A stretch of 64,000 nucleotides of DNA from Kudoa neothunni (GCA_964304625.1 OZ199838.1:4092001-4156000); one strand, 5' to 3'. Positions 46,238 through 59,534 are shown, counted from the stretch's first letter. Notes: generated by a model from the letters alone, not told the origin. Made by a program: numbers and translations.

Positions 46238-49200
46238 ATGGGGAACCTATTGGCCTCTGAAGTTCCAATCAACGTGTCCAATATTGAAACATATTTTGAC
46301 GACGTATCGGGAATAAAATTTTATAGGAACATATGGAGGACCCGTTTTCTTAAGACTGTTCATGCGAAATTGGTATCTTTAGACGATCACGCTCAAGATA
46401 AGAGTTTGATGTCCAGTTACGATCATTCTCATTTGATAGAAGTTGTGGCAAAGGTTTTTATTTTCAATATGATGGACAGCAGTATTGCGTTGCCATTTAA
46501 AGTTAAACTTGCGGATCAACGTCTTAAATTGAATTCAATTCCATCGTGTGCCCCATATCAAGTATTCTTTCTCTTAAATATACGAAATCATCTAACTAAT
46601 TAATAAATTATAGGTTACTTTGATCACTAATCGTGCAGTTATTCTCATACGACAATATTTTTATGAGAGTATCTACGACAGATTGAGTACTCGACCATTT
46701 TTGTGTAAATCGGAAAAATTATGGTTGATATTTTTACTTTTGCAATGCATTGATAACGTTCACGAAGCTCATGTTATCCATGGCGATTTAAAACTTGAGA
46801 ATATTATGATTACCACTTGGAATTGGTTGGTGGTGACTGATTTTTCAAGCGCTTACAAACCAGCGATTTTGAGCCTTGAAAATCCCACCCCAAATTTCAA
46901 CTATTTTTTCGACACCTCCAGGAGGCGTAACTGCTACTTAGCACCTGAAAGATTTGCTTCTTCCCAGGTCAATTCCAGCTATAATCCGGACATTGTATCG
47001 ACCGGCAACAATTTTAATTCTTTAGCCGGTAAATAATCACATTTGTAGTGGATATTTGAATCGATATTGTCATGGTTAGATAATGGATTCAATTCAAAAA
47101 CTCCAAATCCACCATCAACCCCATTCAAATCTAACAATTCTGATGGAAGGCATTCAAACACTGGTGGTAGTGGTATGGCGGTCGACTTTCAATTATGGAC
47201 CAACAAGCACACTGCATCTATGGATTTGTTTTCGTTGGGTTGTTGTATCTACGAGATTTACACCGATGGCAAGGTGTTGTTTGATTTCTCTCAACTTTTA
47301 CAATATAAAAATCAACCTAAACTATTTTCCGCTATCTGCATTCGTATTGATAACACTGTTGATAACAAATATGTGGCGGAAACTGTCAAAAATTTGATCG
47401 ATATTAATCCCAAAAATCGAAACTGTGCAAAGTTTCATTTAGACAATTTGAAGAATGTGTTATTTCCTGGTTATTTTTACTCAGTTATCTTCGGGTTACA
47501 CAGAAAATTTGCCTCTCTTAAATCTCCACTCCCCGACTATTGGATTAACGAGTTGGCTTTGGATGCACCTTTGTTAGTTGAAACACTAGAAAAATGTACC
47601 ACTGAGGATGACAATGGTCACTGTGGATACATCAATACATTGCCTATTGTCACTTCGAATATACGACGTTTGTCATTGACATCCAGTAAACTCAAAGCTT
47701 TACAACTTTTGTTGTTGTGGGCATCCAAGTTACCGTCGCCGTTTATTTTGGAACGCATTCTTCCTTATGTTCTATTTTTCGTCAGCGACAAATCTGACTG
47801 TGTGAGAAGTCAAATTCCTTCCACATTAACGAAAGTGTTGTCTTATGTGAACTCAATCGATAAACATGAAGATATTAACATTTTTAATGACTATATCATT
47901 CCTCGCATTGTCTCACTTGCGTCCGATAGCAGTTACGCAGTGAGACTAACTTTTGCAAAGTGTTTGGGTAGAATGTGTAAGATAGCATTCAAGTTATGGG
48001 ATTGCAGTCAAATTTACCAGAATTTTAATTATGAACCATACGTCGATGAGACTGCTAAAGTGGCGAAACCCCTATCAATCAACCTGCAATCAATACATCA
48101 AACGACTGATTATCATCCAACTTCTGTTGATTATCATCAAATAATGGATGGTGCAGCTGAGTCATATTTTGATAGTGAAACTGAGCAGAATTTCTTAAAT
48201 GAAAATCTACTTGCTCTTAACGACAATTTCACTCAACTTACCACCACACTACTGTGTGACAAATCAACCACTATCAAAAGAGTGCTTCTAGAGGATTCAT
48301 TTGTGACGGTTTGTGTGGTGTTGTTTCAACGCGAAATGGTCACCGATATCATATCTGGCAGCACAATCATCCTTCACGCCATATCGGTTCTCAATGACCA
48401 AGTTGATTTTGCAATGAGGGAAGCGTTTTTCAAAATTATTCCCAATCTTGTTGAACAATTGGGCGCCAACCTTTTGCCAATAGTGCTACCATTCATTGAA
48501 CAGGGGTTGAATGATTTTAGTGATTGGGTGGTTGCTACCGCGACCGAATCACTTTTAAAAATCTGCTCCACTACCAACATCCCTCAAAACCAACAAGCTA
48601 ATCTTTTTGTAATGGTTCTACCTTTTCTATCCCATCCCAATATACATATTCGAAAAACTGTGGCCGAAACATTGTTTGTTATGACAACAAAATTTGATTG
48701 TCTACAGGATAAAGTTGATCTTTTTGACGCGTTTTCAAGTTATATCGACCTTCCACCTAGTCTCACTTTGAATTTGCTATCGTGCAGAAAGAGATTTTTT
48801 GAATTTTGTAAAGCTCCTATTCCTAGATGCGTGTTCGAGCTGCTATTGAAATCTGCATATACACCACAATTTTTTGAGTTTGTGAAACAGGTGGTTTCTT
48901 TTGAAGTGTCAGATGAGACCTCCTTCCAACAACAACTTTCTTCGGTTGAATCTGTTCAAATTGAACCGGTTGTTAGCTTGATCAATCGAATCGGTAACAC
49001 ATACTTGAACAACCAGACCAACTACAAACATCTTTTGATGTTGGGTGATTATATTGTTCGAGTCAACAAGTTGAAATCGATCATCGGTGCCACTTTGGTC
49101 TCCGGACGTTCTTCCCAAAACTTCGAATGATGTCATTTTGGATGATATCCCAAAAAACTGTTCGGGGTATACTCAATTTGAATGAGTTGGTGGAAAGGAC

Positions 49201-50887
49201 AACCGAAAGCTATCCATCAAGCTGATTTGCCTTCAAAAAGTGACAATGTACCGGCGAAGAATAAAAACCAACAACAGACTCAGCACCCACAACAAAGAAA
49301 ACCCTAAAAAACTGCAATATCTTTCGCAAAACCAAGTGGGAGATTCATCGGCTAACAACATTGTGAGATTCAATCATGAATACATGGTGACGCAATACTC
49401 ACTCATGTTGAACCCCCAATTAAATGATGAACAACGATTTCTCCATAAAGTTGCGATGAGTTTTCAACCCAAACCTAAAAGTCATCGTGTCACATCCAGC
49501 GTAACAAGCACAACCAGCACTCGTTCCCCTCGGTTTTTTACCGTTACAAAAAACCTCATCGTTTGTCACCGATTCTTCGTTGAGTTCCACTAATGTTGGT
49601 GAAAAGCCCACCTCCAACCCAAAATCCAACCAACGCATCCACGGACGGAGGGAACACCTGGAAAATATGCCATAGAATTCACACATTGAAATCACATTCC
49701 AATATAGTGGCCGCTGTTGCCACAAGTCCGATATGAAAATCTCTATGCTAGTGCCAGTCATGATGGAAACTTGCATGTGTACGATTTTAACCACTCGGAG
49801 AGTGGAACTGTTAACTGTAGCACATTACTAACCTACGAGCGTGCAGCTGGCAGAGTTAATTCAATCGAATTTCTTGATTCACCCAACTACAACCAAGTGC
49901 TTTGTTGTTGCTCATGTATTGAAAGCCAAGATGTACATATTTTCGATTTGGGGCACAACAACTTGAGACACAAAATTGTTTCTCATTCAAACTGATTATG
50001 GTTATTTTGTTGATATTTGCTCATTAACAATGATGAACATTCCCTTTATACTTGCGGCCAATGTGAATGGAGTTGTTAATGGCTACGATATGAGAATCAA
50101 GTCCGACCAGATATCACTCAGTTTTACCTCTACCAACAATTTTGATAGACCAAGCCTCACCAAAATGACAGTGGATCCGAAAGGTGCGTGGGTAGCGTGT
50201 GGTGATATTCAAGGGAGAATCCATTTGTGGGATGTACGGTTTGGTTGCAATCCCGTCTTCTCGATTGGCTCCACCAATGCATCTTCTGTGCGTTCGCTTT
50301 CAGTACAATCCTTCCAAATCTAACCTCCTCATATCTGCTCATGAATCTAGCGATCAGATTGTCAAAGTTTGGGGATCTTGTTGATGGTTCGCTTGAGAAA
50401 ACCTATGTTACTGATTGTCCACTAACCAACTATGGTCTAACCACCACAATGTATAACAAAGAAAATTATGCTATATTTGGAGGATCGGACATGTGCCTCA
50501 GATCGTGGAATCTTGATATGAACAACATTCGTGTATTTTAGCTGTGCCTGAAAACTACACAACTACCAACCGATTTCGACCACCTTCATAACGTTTCTGA
50601 TGGTGGTGGCGATAACGATGTTTCAAGTGACTTTGGAGAACAACACAAAACTACCTACTATGACTTTATCAAATCGAAATTTGCTGGCAGCCCTGTCGAT
50701 ACTACGATTTGAAAAGAAAATGCAATACGCAACCAAATTAGACAACTCATATCATCTGTCAAACGCTTTCCCAAATCGTTTGAACACTCTCACCACCAGC
50801 ATCGCTATTCGACATAACGACTCGAAACAATCAAGAATATTATGAGTGGTTGCTCCGATGGAAGTGTTCATTTCTATTATCTAAAAT
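46238..50887 (+). CDS. PIK3R4: VPS15 / PI3-kinase regulatory subunit 4; 3' part with frameshifts
   Basis: Pseudokinase scaffold of the VPS34 PI3-kinase complex on endosomes and autophagosomes. Exons 46238-46561, 46614-47028 and 47080-49130 (introns 52 and 51 bp) give 929 clean codons. MGNLLASE has the Gly2 myristoylation site; VESYF-like NIETYFDD follows. Kinase marks are VAKVF (lysine), STRPFL, IHGDLKLENIM (HGD in place of HRD), VTDFSS (no DFG) and NYFFDTSRRRNCYLAPERF. The HEAT-like helical region follows. From 49108 on, the linker and C-terminal WD40 domain (ENLYASASHDGNLHVYDF, MTVDPKGAWVACGDIQG, RIHLWDVRF, LLISAHESSDQIVKVW, SGCSDGSVHFYYLK) are encoded in alternating frames. About 14 changes are each undone by dropping one base from a short run (for example GGGG at about 50372). 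Either sequence error or decay of the 3' half. Confidence 0.88.
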
Positions 50888-51165
50888 AACGATTTTTTAT
50901 TCGTTTTTTAAAACTTTTATATTTTTAAGTTGAATTTTAATTGTGTATGTGCTAGTTTTTCTACTTTATTTTTTCGCTACAATCTTTGGTACAAATACTG
51001 ATGATTTTATAGCTGACTAGCGAGTCGTTGAATTAATAGTAAATTACAGGAGGCAACTGAATTTTCATTGATTTCAAAAACTTAGCATTATAAAATAAAA
51101 GAAATCATCCAGAAATTTTAGGTTTTTAATTGATCTTGTTTTTACTCGTGAATTCATAGTAAAAA

Positions 51166-51623
51166 TTAATAAATTCTATAATATAATTTATATTTTGATT
51201 GAATAACTTTTATATAAAAATAAGGAACAATTTTGTAGTTAATCCTATTCGAGCATTGACGTGTCATTTTCGCAATTTTATCATCGAAAAATAAATGAAA
51301 TCGCGCAATAAAGGTTCTCATAATTTTTTCGTTCAACTTTGTTTTTATTTTGGCTATAAAATGTATACGCAGTACGACGAATACGCGTTTTTGCGTTTTC
51401 ATACAGAATTGACTATTTATTGAACACATCAGTTTAGTTGACGTGTATAAACTAAGTTCAGTTGAGTCATTACACTAGAAAAATAATTTTCAGAAAAATA
51501 TATAATTAAATATTGAACGTTAAACGCATTGTTTGGTAATACGCCACCTTTTTCCCTGAAATTGACCTTAAAACCGCGGGCAGGTGGTATTTGATTTGTG
51601 GGTATGGTTGAAAAGGCCTTCAT
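51166..51623 (-). CDS. Possible small two-exon gene, unrecognised
   Basis: Frames 51623-51519 and 51474-51166 join in phase across a 44 bp GT...AG intron (51475-51518) of host size, giving 137 residues. Reading through the intron soon ends the frame. The N-terminal part (IPTNQIPPARGFKVNFREKG) looks like folded protein; the rest is strongly basic (KTQKRVFVVLR, KIKTKLNEKIMR). I recognise no family. It is convergent with VPS15. It could be chance in AT-rich DNA. Confidence 0.3.
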
Positions 51624-51723
51624 TACATGCTTATAATAAATTCAAAATAGTATTATTAAAATATTTGGAGTTAACGGCAGAAAAAATAAAAGCCACACCA
51701 TTAAAACTTTTGTTGTATTCATA

Positions 51724-52886
51724 TTAACCCTCTAATGATCCCAAAAACGATGAATGTGTAAGTGTAATGGACTTTGGGGGAAATTTTACCTCACATTTTT
51801 TTTAATTATGACACTTTAAAAATCTAATAATCAATATCGTAGAATAATTTTCAATTCCTATGGACGAAACTCTGACAAATGCATATTAAATTTTGACGTA
51901 ATCCAGGCGGTAATCGGCTTCGTTCACGATCTGTCTTATGTCGGTACACATCGATGTTCCTTAATAAAGTAATTGCGTTAATTTAGTGGAATTAAACGTG
52001 TTGCGCCAGTTGAAATATTAAAACAAGGCATAAAAATGAATTAATGAAATTTATGCGAAGTTAAAACAATTTTTAAAATGCGTGAATTGGACAATAAAAC
52101 TTATAACAATTTTTCGCACCATTTGGAAGATTTTTTATCATTTTTTCCTTTCACTGTATCCACATGTTTCTCGCTTTACATTAGGAAATTAAGAAGAGAT
52201 TCCTGTTGGGGTGCATAAAACAATGCTGAGGCATGTTTTTATTGCTTTGTTTGTGGAATTTGTTGTCAACAATGTTTTGTTTAATTATTCAACGATTTCT
52301 TTAAGAAAATCAAACATTTTAATTTATTGGAAACATAAGATACCAACATATACTTTCCACTGAATACAAAAATGCTGCCACAAAGAGCTCTATTTGGTGA
52401 TGATTGGTGGCATGGTGGTATCTCTTATTTTTGACGTAATGTCTCTATGGTCAATTGTTTCCAACAATTTTTCCGCAAGTAACATCGATAAGAAGACATT
52501 TTCGTCAACAATACGGTGTTCATTCTCTGAAAAAACAAAGTTCATCAATAAAATCATTAAGTATGACACATCATATGAATCACGCATGCGATTTAATTAA
52601 TTTGCCTAACATTTTCTTACTTTCTACAAAAACTACTCATAGGAATTTTATTTTATTTAAGTTAGAAGTGGGTAACATTTTTTAAAATATTTTTAATCAA
52701 AAAAAAAACATGGGGTAAATTTCACCCCAAAAACCATTACAAGATAAAATAAAAATTAAAACTTATACAATAATTTATCGACAAATATTTATTCGTCAAA
52801 CCAAAGATAAAATTTTATTAGAAGAATAACTGGAATCTATTAGGTATTAGTCTACTTTATAAAAAGATATACCATTAGAGGGTTAA
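51724..52886. mobile_element. Non-autonomous piggyBac-type element
   Basis: TTAA at 51724-51727 and 52883-52886 bracket inverted ends CCCTCTAATG. A GGGGTAAATTTCACCCC palindrome lies near the right end (about 52712-52728). No transposase motif was found; a minus-strand frame at 52390-52587 is unassigned. Confidence 0.82.
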
Positions 52887-53694
52887 ATATAAATGGTATT
52901 CTATCCAAGAAGTTATAAATTATGGAATTGGATGAAGATGGAGCTGTAAATATTAAACAACCAAACAATCGATGAAATCGACAAAAAAATCACCAATGCA
53001 TTACTTGATTGAGGTCAAATATTTAGAATTATACTTAACACGAAATCATTTTTAAACATAATGAAATAGTGAAGAAAATTATGAAAAACTCCAATGATGT
53101 TAGCTAGGGTTGGTTTTAAGTTTTTAAAGAACATTTTATTCTGCGTAGATTTAACTTTTATAGTGGTCTGAAAATCGTTGATGAATGTACATCTAGCAAT
53201 TACTCTGAAAAGTTCTAAACTCAAGGTAACTCAAAATGAGGTTGAATTTTAACTAAGGCAAAATAATGATTCAATTCTGGTACAATTTTCTACATGGAAA
53301 ATATTAAAAATGGAGAAAGAGATCTTTCGGAAGAACATGACGATTTTCAAAGTTTTAAAACATGTACGTGTCACTTTTGGAATTTGTGAATATCGAAGAA
53401 AAGACGATGAAAAATATCAAAAATTCTCCAGTTATCTCGAGACATTAGCTTGTTACATATAGAAACAGTTGATGAAATATCTAAATTACAACAAGCATTT
53501 AAACGCTTCAAATGTACAAAGGGATTTCAAACAAAAAATGGTTCTTTTTATATCTAAACGTATGCTTAAAACTTTGAAGAAGATTTTTTAACATATGCAT
53601 GGAGTGTATAAGAAACAAGTCGAATTAACAGATGTTTTCTAGAGTAAATTATTACAATAATAATCAAGGAATAACCGAATTTTGAATATACACC
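52887..53694. other. Intergenic, AT-rich
   Basis: Probably the body of a mariner-type element whose right end is at 53695-53795; no transposase motif could be read. Confidence 0.35.
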
Positions 53695-53795
53695 TTAAAA
53701 AGTGCGGATTACCCAGCATTGGCGGCTAATTCGTTCTTTTTCTCCGGTCCAAAAGGGATTACGTATTACCCGTCAGCCACTGTATATTCAAAATT
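53695..53795 (-). repeat. Mariner-like terminal repeat, minus orientation
   Basis: The inverse reads TACAGTGGCTGACGGGTAAT, then ACGTAATCCCTTTTGG and GCCAATGCTGGGTAAT, matching 34374-34470. Confidence 0.55.
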
Positions 53796-53839
53796 AATTT
53801 TAATTGGATACTATGCCCCCATAATAGCTATCAGCCTTT

Positions 53840-54230
53840 TTTATGTATAAGGAAAAACTGCAGACACAGCTTATAATACTATGCAATTATAGCTGGATCT
53901 TATCAACTTTGTAGATACCGCAAAGAACCACATGTAACCCTTCATTCTATTCTTTTGCGGTTTGTGGGAATTTAACCCATTAAACATCCTGAATATAACT
54001 ATTAATTCTCATCGACCGCTCCCATAAGCTGTTATATTAGATATTTGTCATTCGAAAATTCCAATCAACATTTAACAGTGTCATTTTTACATATAACTCG
54101 AAAATAAGCCTACATAGCGTGGGTTTCCACCTCAAAATTAATAAAGAGTATGTCTATTCTCTCCTGGCCCGATAGACATTCGGAGTAAGGTGGATTTCAA
54201 CCAGCACAAAACTACCGTTATATTATAGCT
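53840..54230 (-). repeat. SINE body copy
   Basis: It carries GTAGATACCGCAAAGAAC, GGGAATTTAACCCATTAAAC and TTCGGAGTAAGGTGG, in the same order as in the 5480-5990 copy. The tRNA-like head could not be recognised. Confidence 0.45.
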
Positions 54231-55455
54231 TATTAAATATATCATCGATTCAACTTCTGATATTTAGATCCTCTACTGTATACAAAAGTAACGATAAACC
54301 TCATAAGGATTAAACTCGTAGGTATTAATTTTTTAATTGAAATAGGATTACACATGTGAAAGAACAGCCGTCATTAGAAACCAATAGATGTATTACAATT
54401 TATATTAAGATGAGAATAAATCATAAATATATCAACTGTTACAACTATTATAGATGTAATGACGTCAACAAGCTACATCCTGGATAACAACGTTATAATC
54501 AACTGACAGTAAATATCTAATCATTTGTCGATAAAACGTTGATAGCATTTAATGATTATAATGGAGGGTTGTTGATGATTATATATGGGTAAATTAATAA
54601 ATATTTTAAACAACTATTCAGTTTCTATAATAATATAATATTTGAGTTCAATATAAAATATTTTATTATCTTTTAATTCATCATTAGAATTTCATAGGCC
54701 CCATATTGTTGACACCTTAAATGAATTTAATTACATAAAGTTAAAAGCTAATGCTGTCTAAAAAATATATTCTAATTTCGCGAATCGATTTGCTAATCTT
54801 TAAACAACCCCGGTTGTTTACTCGCTCACGTGATCTACGAATATAAATGTTTAAAAGCTAACAGTAAACTTCCAACGATTCGAACCATTCTACTAATAGT
54901 AAGATTAACATTGTGCTAAAAATGAGGCTAACTAAATTTGTCAGACATACTTAATTTGTTGATAATTGTAAAATTATTGACAGGGAGTTTTCGGCGCAGT
55001 CGCAAATAAAGTCATATCTTAACTATTAAAATGAAAATCCCACTCTTACAAACATTCGATAAAGATAATACATCAAGTAAACATTTGCATTAAATAAAAG
55101 CACATCAACCTATGATCCCTCACTAAATTGGATTAATATATCGCGATAAGGATATAGTTTGATTTGCGAGTACAATGCATTGGTTTCACCGACTCAGAGT
55201 TTTTATATTCTTTATAATACTTTAAAACAACTAATTTTATTGGAATTTTCTATTGAATTCTCAACTATCGCGCGTTAAATTGGTTTCATTCGGTTGAAGA
55301 CGTGATCTGTCGTTCTGCGAAAATCTGGTACAGTTGAATAGCTTTAATAGAGGAGGGCATTAATGAATTCGAATAAGTATTCCCAATCCAAATGTCGTAC
55401 ACTAATAAACGAAAGTAGTTGGGATTGTTTGTTTTTAATGATATATTTTTTACAG
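54231..55455. other. Intergenic, upstream of the B55 gene
   Basis: No feature was recognised. The initiating exon of the B55 gene should lie here. A minus-strand frame at 55286-55558 overlaps a real B55 exon on the other strand and is a shadow. Confidence 0.4.
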
Positions 55456-57582
55456 CACCCGTGTGTACTGATAATTCCAGTTGGAAATTTGTTGATTCTA
55501 AAGGTAGCGCCAGTTTAGATGAATTACTGGAAAACACATGCGAGCAAGGTATTTTCATATATTAAAAGATGGGAATGATATTTTTTGCTTTTTTAAACAA
55601 AATGTTTGATATTTGTACCCCGTTAGATGATATGATATCGTCACTCTCGTTCAGCCCAGATGGGAAATATTTGGCGGTTGGCGACTACGGAGGTAGAGTG
55701 ATTATTTTTAAGAGCAGAGAAGCCAGAAAAAACAACGCCGACATTCAATACAAATCGTTACTTGGTTTGACCAGTCACACTGCAGAATTCGACAAATTGC
55801 GTAGTGTTGTTGTAGCTCCCACTGTAGAACATTTGTTATGGCTGAATCACAATTGCAATTCGCACATTTTTATCTCAGCCAACTCAAGCACTATAAAGCT
55901 GTGGAAAATCAAAGAAGGTTATCGACGTAAAAAAACCAAACGTCCTCTTCGTATGTCTACAGTAAAATCGATTGACGACTTGAGATTTCCAGATTTCAAA
56001 CGCAAACACGATCACTCTCCCAATCTCCTTGCTCAATATCCATCACTTTATGGTTCTCCTATCAATGGGATCAGTGTTGGTTATGACGACCAATATTTTC
56101 TTGTGAGTGATAGTACAAGTATCGGGATGTTTAATGTGGAAAGGTGTGAACCACGCTATGGTAATTTTTCCATGTTTTAATTAAAAGAGATAGAATGATG
56201 ATTGTTTATTTGAACCAATAGAGCTGTTCCGCTTAGAAGATGGCATCGATGAGAACCATGAGGTCATCTCCACAATGTCATTTCTACCGTACAATTCTTC
56301 GATATTTTGTTATGGCACTAGTCACGGGAATGTAAATGTGTGCGATTTGAGACTGAAATCCTATTGTGAACAATCGATCTATAGTATGATTAAATAATTG
56401 TTTTGCGTGAAGCTAATCGATCGATCTAATTTGATAGGTTACAAAAATATTTTTGCTTCCAAAAACCTCTATCATTCTTCCTACAATGAAATCCATTGTA
56501 TCCGAATGTTGAATGACGCACAAATGTTGACACGAGATTTTATGAGTTTAAGCCACTGGGATTTACGTATGACACAACGACCGATTGAAATTATTAATGT
56601 TAACAATCATATTCGTTACAAATTGTGGGATTTGATTGAAAGTGATAGTATTTTTCATCGTTTTCAGATTGCAGCTAGTCCTTGTGCCAAGTACGATTTT
56701 GTTTAGATAGCTCGTTAGTTAGTTGATGCAATTTTAAGTTGAATTATTCTATTCTTTAGATATTTCGTGACCGGTGCATATAACAATCAGTTTAATCTGT
56801 TCGAAAAATCACAATCCAATATCTACAATAATACTGCTACATGGGATCTCTCCAAATCGACTGCTCCTGTTGATCGCAATCATGTAAAACCTTCTCGTCA
56901 GGTATTCAACCGTGTTGTCAACTCATACATATACAATGAATTTCCGCATAACAACACCAATGATTCCACACGCGGTTATTCAGCCAAAAACATTTTGCCT
57001 ATGAATCCCGAGTCATTCCACGATCTTGATTCCCAATGCCCAAAAAGAAAACTTGGATCCGGATGTACTACCGAGAAAAGCTTTGACCTCCTGGATCGTT
57101 TGGTTAAAACCTACGATTTCGCGCCCACTATCAAACGATTCAATTTCGAAGCTGGAACCAAAGACGATCAACGGCGATCACTACTCCATATCAACTTAAA
57201 AAATACAAATAATAGTGGCTTCAGCAGCCATTGGAATAACACTCCTACTGCATCTACCATTTTAAGCGATATCTCCCCTAGAAAATTAAACAAAGTCACA
57301 CAGTCTACACCACATCCAATCGATCCTTATGCCAATGATGACAAAAACACCGGCAAATACTTCTATCCTATATCGTTCGATCCTTCTATCGAGGTAGAAG
57401 GACTTATGGATGCGAAACCTTCAATCAGAAATAAAATTTCTCAGGTTGAATGGCATCCCAATAAAAATTTGTTTGTCGTTGCCACACAATTCAACCTCTA
57501 TTTTTATGAAAACTCCCTCTGTAATAATAATCACTCCAACGACACCAGCACAAGTAGACAATCCTCTTTTTCTACCGTTTGA
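55456..57582 (+). CDS. PPP2R2: Divergent PP2A B55-type regulatory subunit, 5' incomplete
   Basis: WD40 propeller that selects substrates for protein phosphatase 2A. Exons: 55456-55548, 55627-56160, 56222-56383, 56438-56690, 56760-57582. Introns are 54-78 bp, in phase, 620 codons plus a missing start exon. Family marks in order: SSWKFVDSKG, LSFSPDGKYLAVGDYGGRV, EFDKLRSVVV, NSSTIKLWKI, INGISVGYDDQYFLVSD, STMSFLPYNSSIF, LSHWDLRMTQRPIEI, FVTGAYNNQFNLFE and VEWHPNKNLFVVATQFNLYF. The last match is the final blade. Between FNLFE and VEWHP about 200 residues replace the roughly 50 of ordinary B55; the insert is rich in Asn, Ser, Thr and Lys. It ends with an Asn/Ser/Thr tail. Many surface residues differ from animal B55, so substrate binding may differ. 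Confidence 0.85.
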
Positions 57583-57829
57583 CTACCACAATCACATTGG
57601 ATTTCAACCTAACACTACTTGCCATAAATCACTGTCTACTTCGCAAAGGACGTTTTTATCTTTATTTCTTATTGATCTATAGAGATAGCTGATTTAAATG
57701 TATAGACATTGTTTTATTTGTTGGTGCCAGCGAAACATTTTATTGTGCATTCTGATTATTTTTGGGGAACTTTTTGTTCGTGAACTGCTGTTTAATTAAT
57801 TAGGTGGGATATGCAACTCTCGGTTATTT

Positions 57830-57960
57830 TAAGGGGATAAACCCTTGTTGCAGCTTATTAGGCTGTGGAGGTCCGACCGACCATTTACGTTGTAGATACC
57901 GTAGCAAGGAACATGTAGACTATTGTTTCCAAACCTTTTTTCTATCATGCCCCACTTTCT
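57830..57960 (-). repeat. SINE tail fragment
   Basis: GCAGCTTATTAGGCTGTGGA, then ACGTTGTAGATACCGTAGCA and AAGGAACATGTAGAC match the tail half of the 5480-5990 and 53840-54230 copies. Confidence 0.5.
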
Positions 57961-58271
57961 CTTGAAAACAAGTTCTGCGCCTCACCTTCATCGAAAGTAT
58001 TCATTGCTTAATTTGAACTGCTTACAATTTAAACCAAATTTTATATCATGTTAAGATTTAAAAATGATGAATATATACTTCTTTTCTCATTAATGTGAAA
58101 ATCTATTCGATCAGATCTAATCCAATTTATCATTGGACCTTAAAAATTAACATCCTTAGTTCTCCATTTCGTCAAAAACAACGTTGAGTGAAACTCGTCG
58201 TAATCCAGCTCGCATTAGGCAAGACTATTGTGTATACTTGGCTTATAAACCGAAAATTAAAAATTTAGATA

Positions 58272-58345
58272 GAAAATGAATCAATATTAGATTAGATTAA
58301 ATTTAATTTAATTTAATTAATTAATTAAATAAATAATCAAATTAA
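58272..58345. repeat. TTAA/TTAAT-rich simple repeat
   Basis: It is a run of degenerate TTAAT and TTAAA units just upstream of the 58378 hAT insertion. Confidence 0.6.
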
Positions 58346-58377
58346 TAACAGGGGTCCACGATTATGCATGTGACAAG

Positions 58378-59534
58378 CAGCGTTGCCAACCCAAATCGGA
58401 CAAATCAGAATGTTTTGTAAAAACAGAACTAATATTTAATTATATGTATAAATATTATGTTAATTTATAATTAACTCAAAAACTTCAAATTTATGTCATC
58501 GTTTGGTCGATGTTTTTAAAAATTTCCTCATTTGAACAAGATCATCTAATGTAGAGCACAACATTCGATTTCTTCTGATGTTTTCGGTATTTCCAAAAAC
58601 AAAAATTCTCTTTCTGGAAAAGCTTTGATCAGAGTTAGTTAAAGTAAACATGTGCTATATTTTCAGATGAAATTAAAGTTATTTTGCCAATAAAAAAAAG
58701 CTTAAAAGCGATTATTGATAATTTAATTAAACTAACTTTGTTTTTGAGCCTGTTCAATTCCCCTAATTTCAAACAATTGTATTACAGATTTTCGTTCGAT
58801 TTTTTAGTAGAACGTAACAACTATACCTAGATGAGGTTATAGTTTTATGTACGACTAGTCATTCATTAAAATTAAGAAAAATTAGTCTAATAAATAATAT
58901 TTAGTTAAATTTTAATTTATTTATATTTTAACTAAATTTAGAATTTTTTGGAAATTGATAACAAACACTTGTAATGATTACTTAGCACTGGATATAACCA
59001 ATATGAGAGTCTTTTTTTAAAATTCCAGCATTCAGAATTCCAACACTAGAAACTCTTCGTGATTATTCCAAAATGTTTCATAATCATGATGAAATTGACT
59101 GATCGTTAATAATCATAAAATCACCCAAAAAGTTGGTCTTAACAGGAGCATAACATTTCAAATGTGTTTATTCTCATAAAATTGTGGCACATTTTTTGGT
59201 CCCAATTTCTGTATTACGCGTACTTTAAGAATTAATAAAACATTTTATTGTAACCTGTTTTTGTTGAACTTTTATTACAGACGTTTTAATCTGAAGTAAA
59301 GCATTGTTCCAAGTATAAAATTATCTACTTGAAAGTTTCTCGTAATGTAATCAACAAAGATTAAATTCAATTTTCTGTGTATTTGCAATAACTTCCTACC
59401 TTTGAAACATTGTTTTGCGATTATTCAATCTTTCGAAGAACATGAGTAAAAATCGGACAAAAAAAGGACACTTGGAAAATAATCGGACAATTTTGAGCTG
59501 ATTTGTCTGAAATTGGATACGGTTGGCAACGTTG
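58378..59534. mobile_element. hAT element with perfect duplication, no transposase
   Basis: The ends are CAGCGTTGCCAACCCAAATC and the inverse CGGTTGGCAACGTTG. Both sides carry the perfect octamer GTGACAAG (58370-58377, 59535-59542). GGACAAATCAG-like sequence is repeated inverted inside each end. A truncated relative is at 23737-24171. The 1157 bp have no open frame. Confidence 0.9.

Noticed and set aside
48374-49136. Minus-strand frames opposite VPS15
   Set aside because: They are antisense shadows of a long, well-matched exon.
49108-50887. Programmed +1 ribosomal frameshifting at stop codons in VPS15
   Set aside because: A shift at each stop would also restore frame, but the WD40 match is better if the extra base lies upstream in a run (for example YNPSKSNLLISA and KVWD), and no other gene shows it.
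55286-55558. Minus-strand 90-residue frame beside the B55 gene
   Set aside because: It is antisense to a B55 exon that matches the family's W.F...KG motif.
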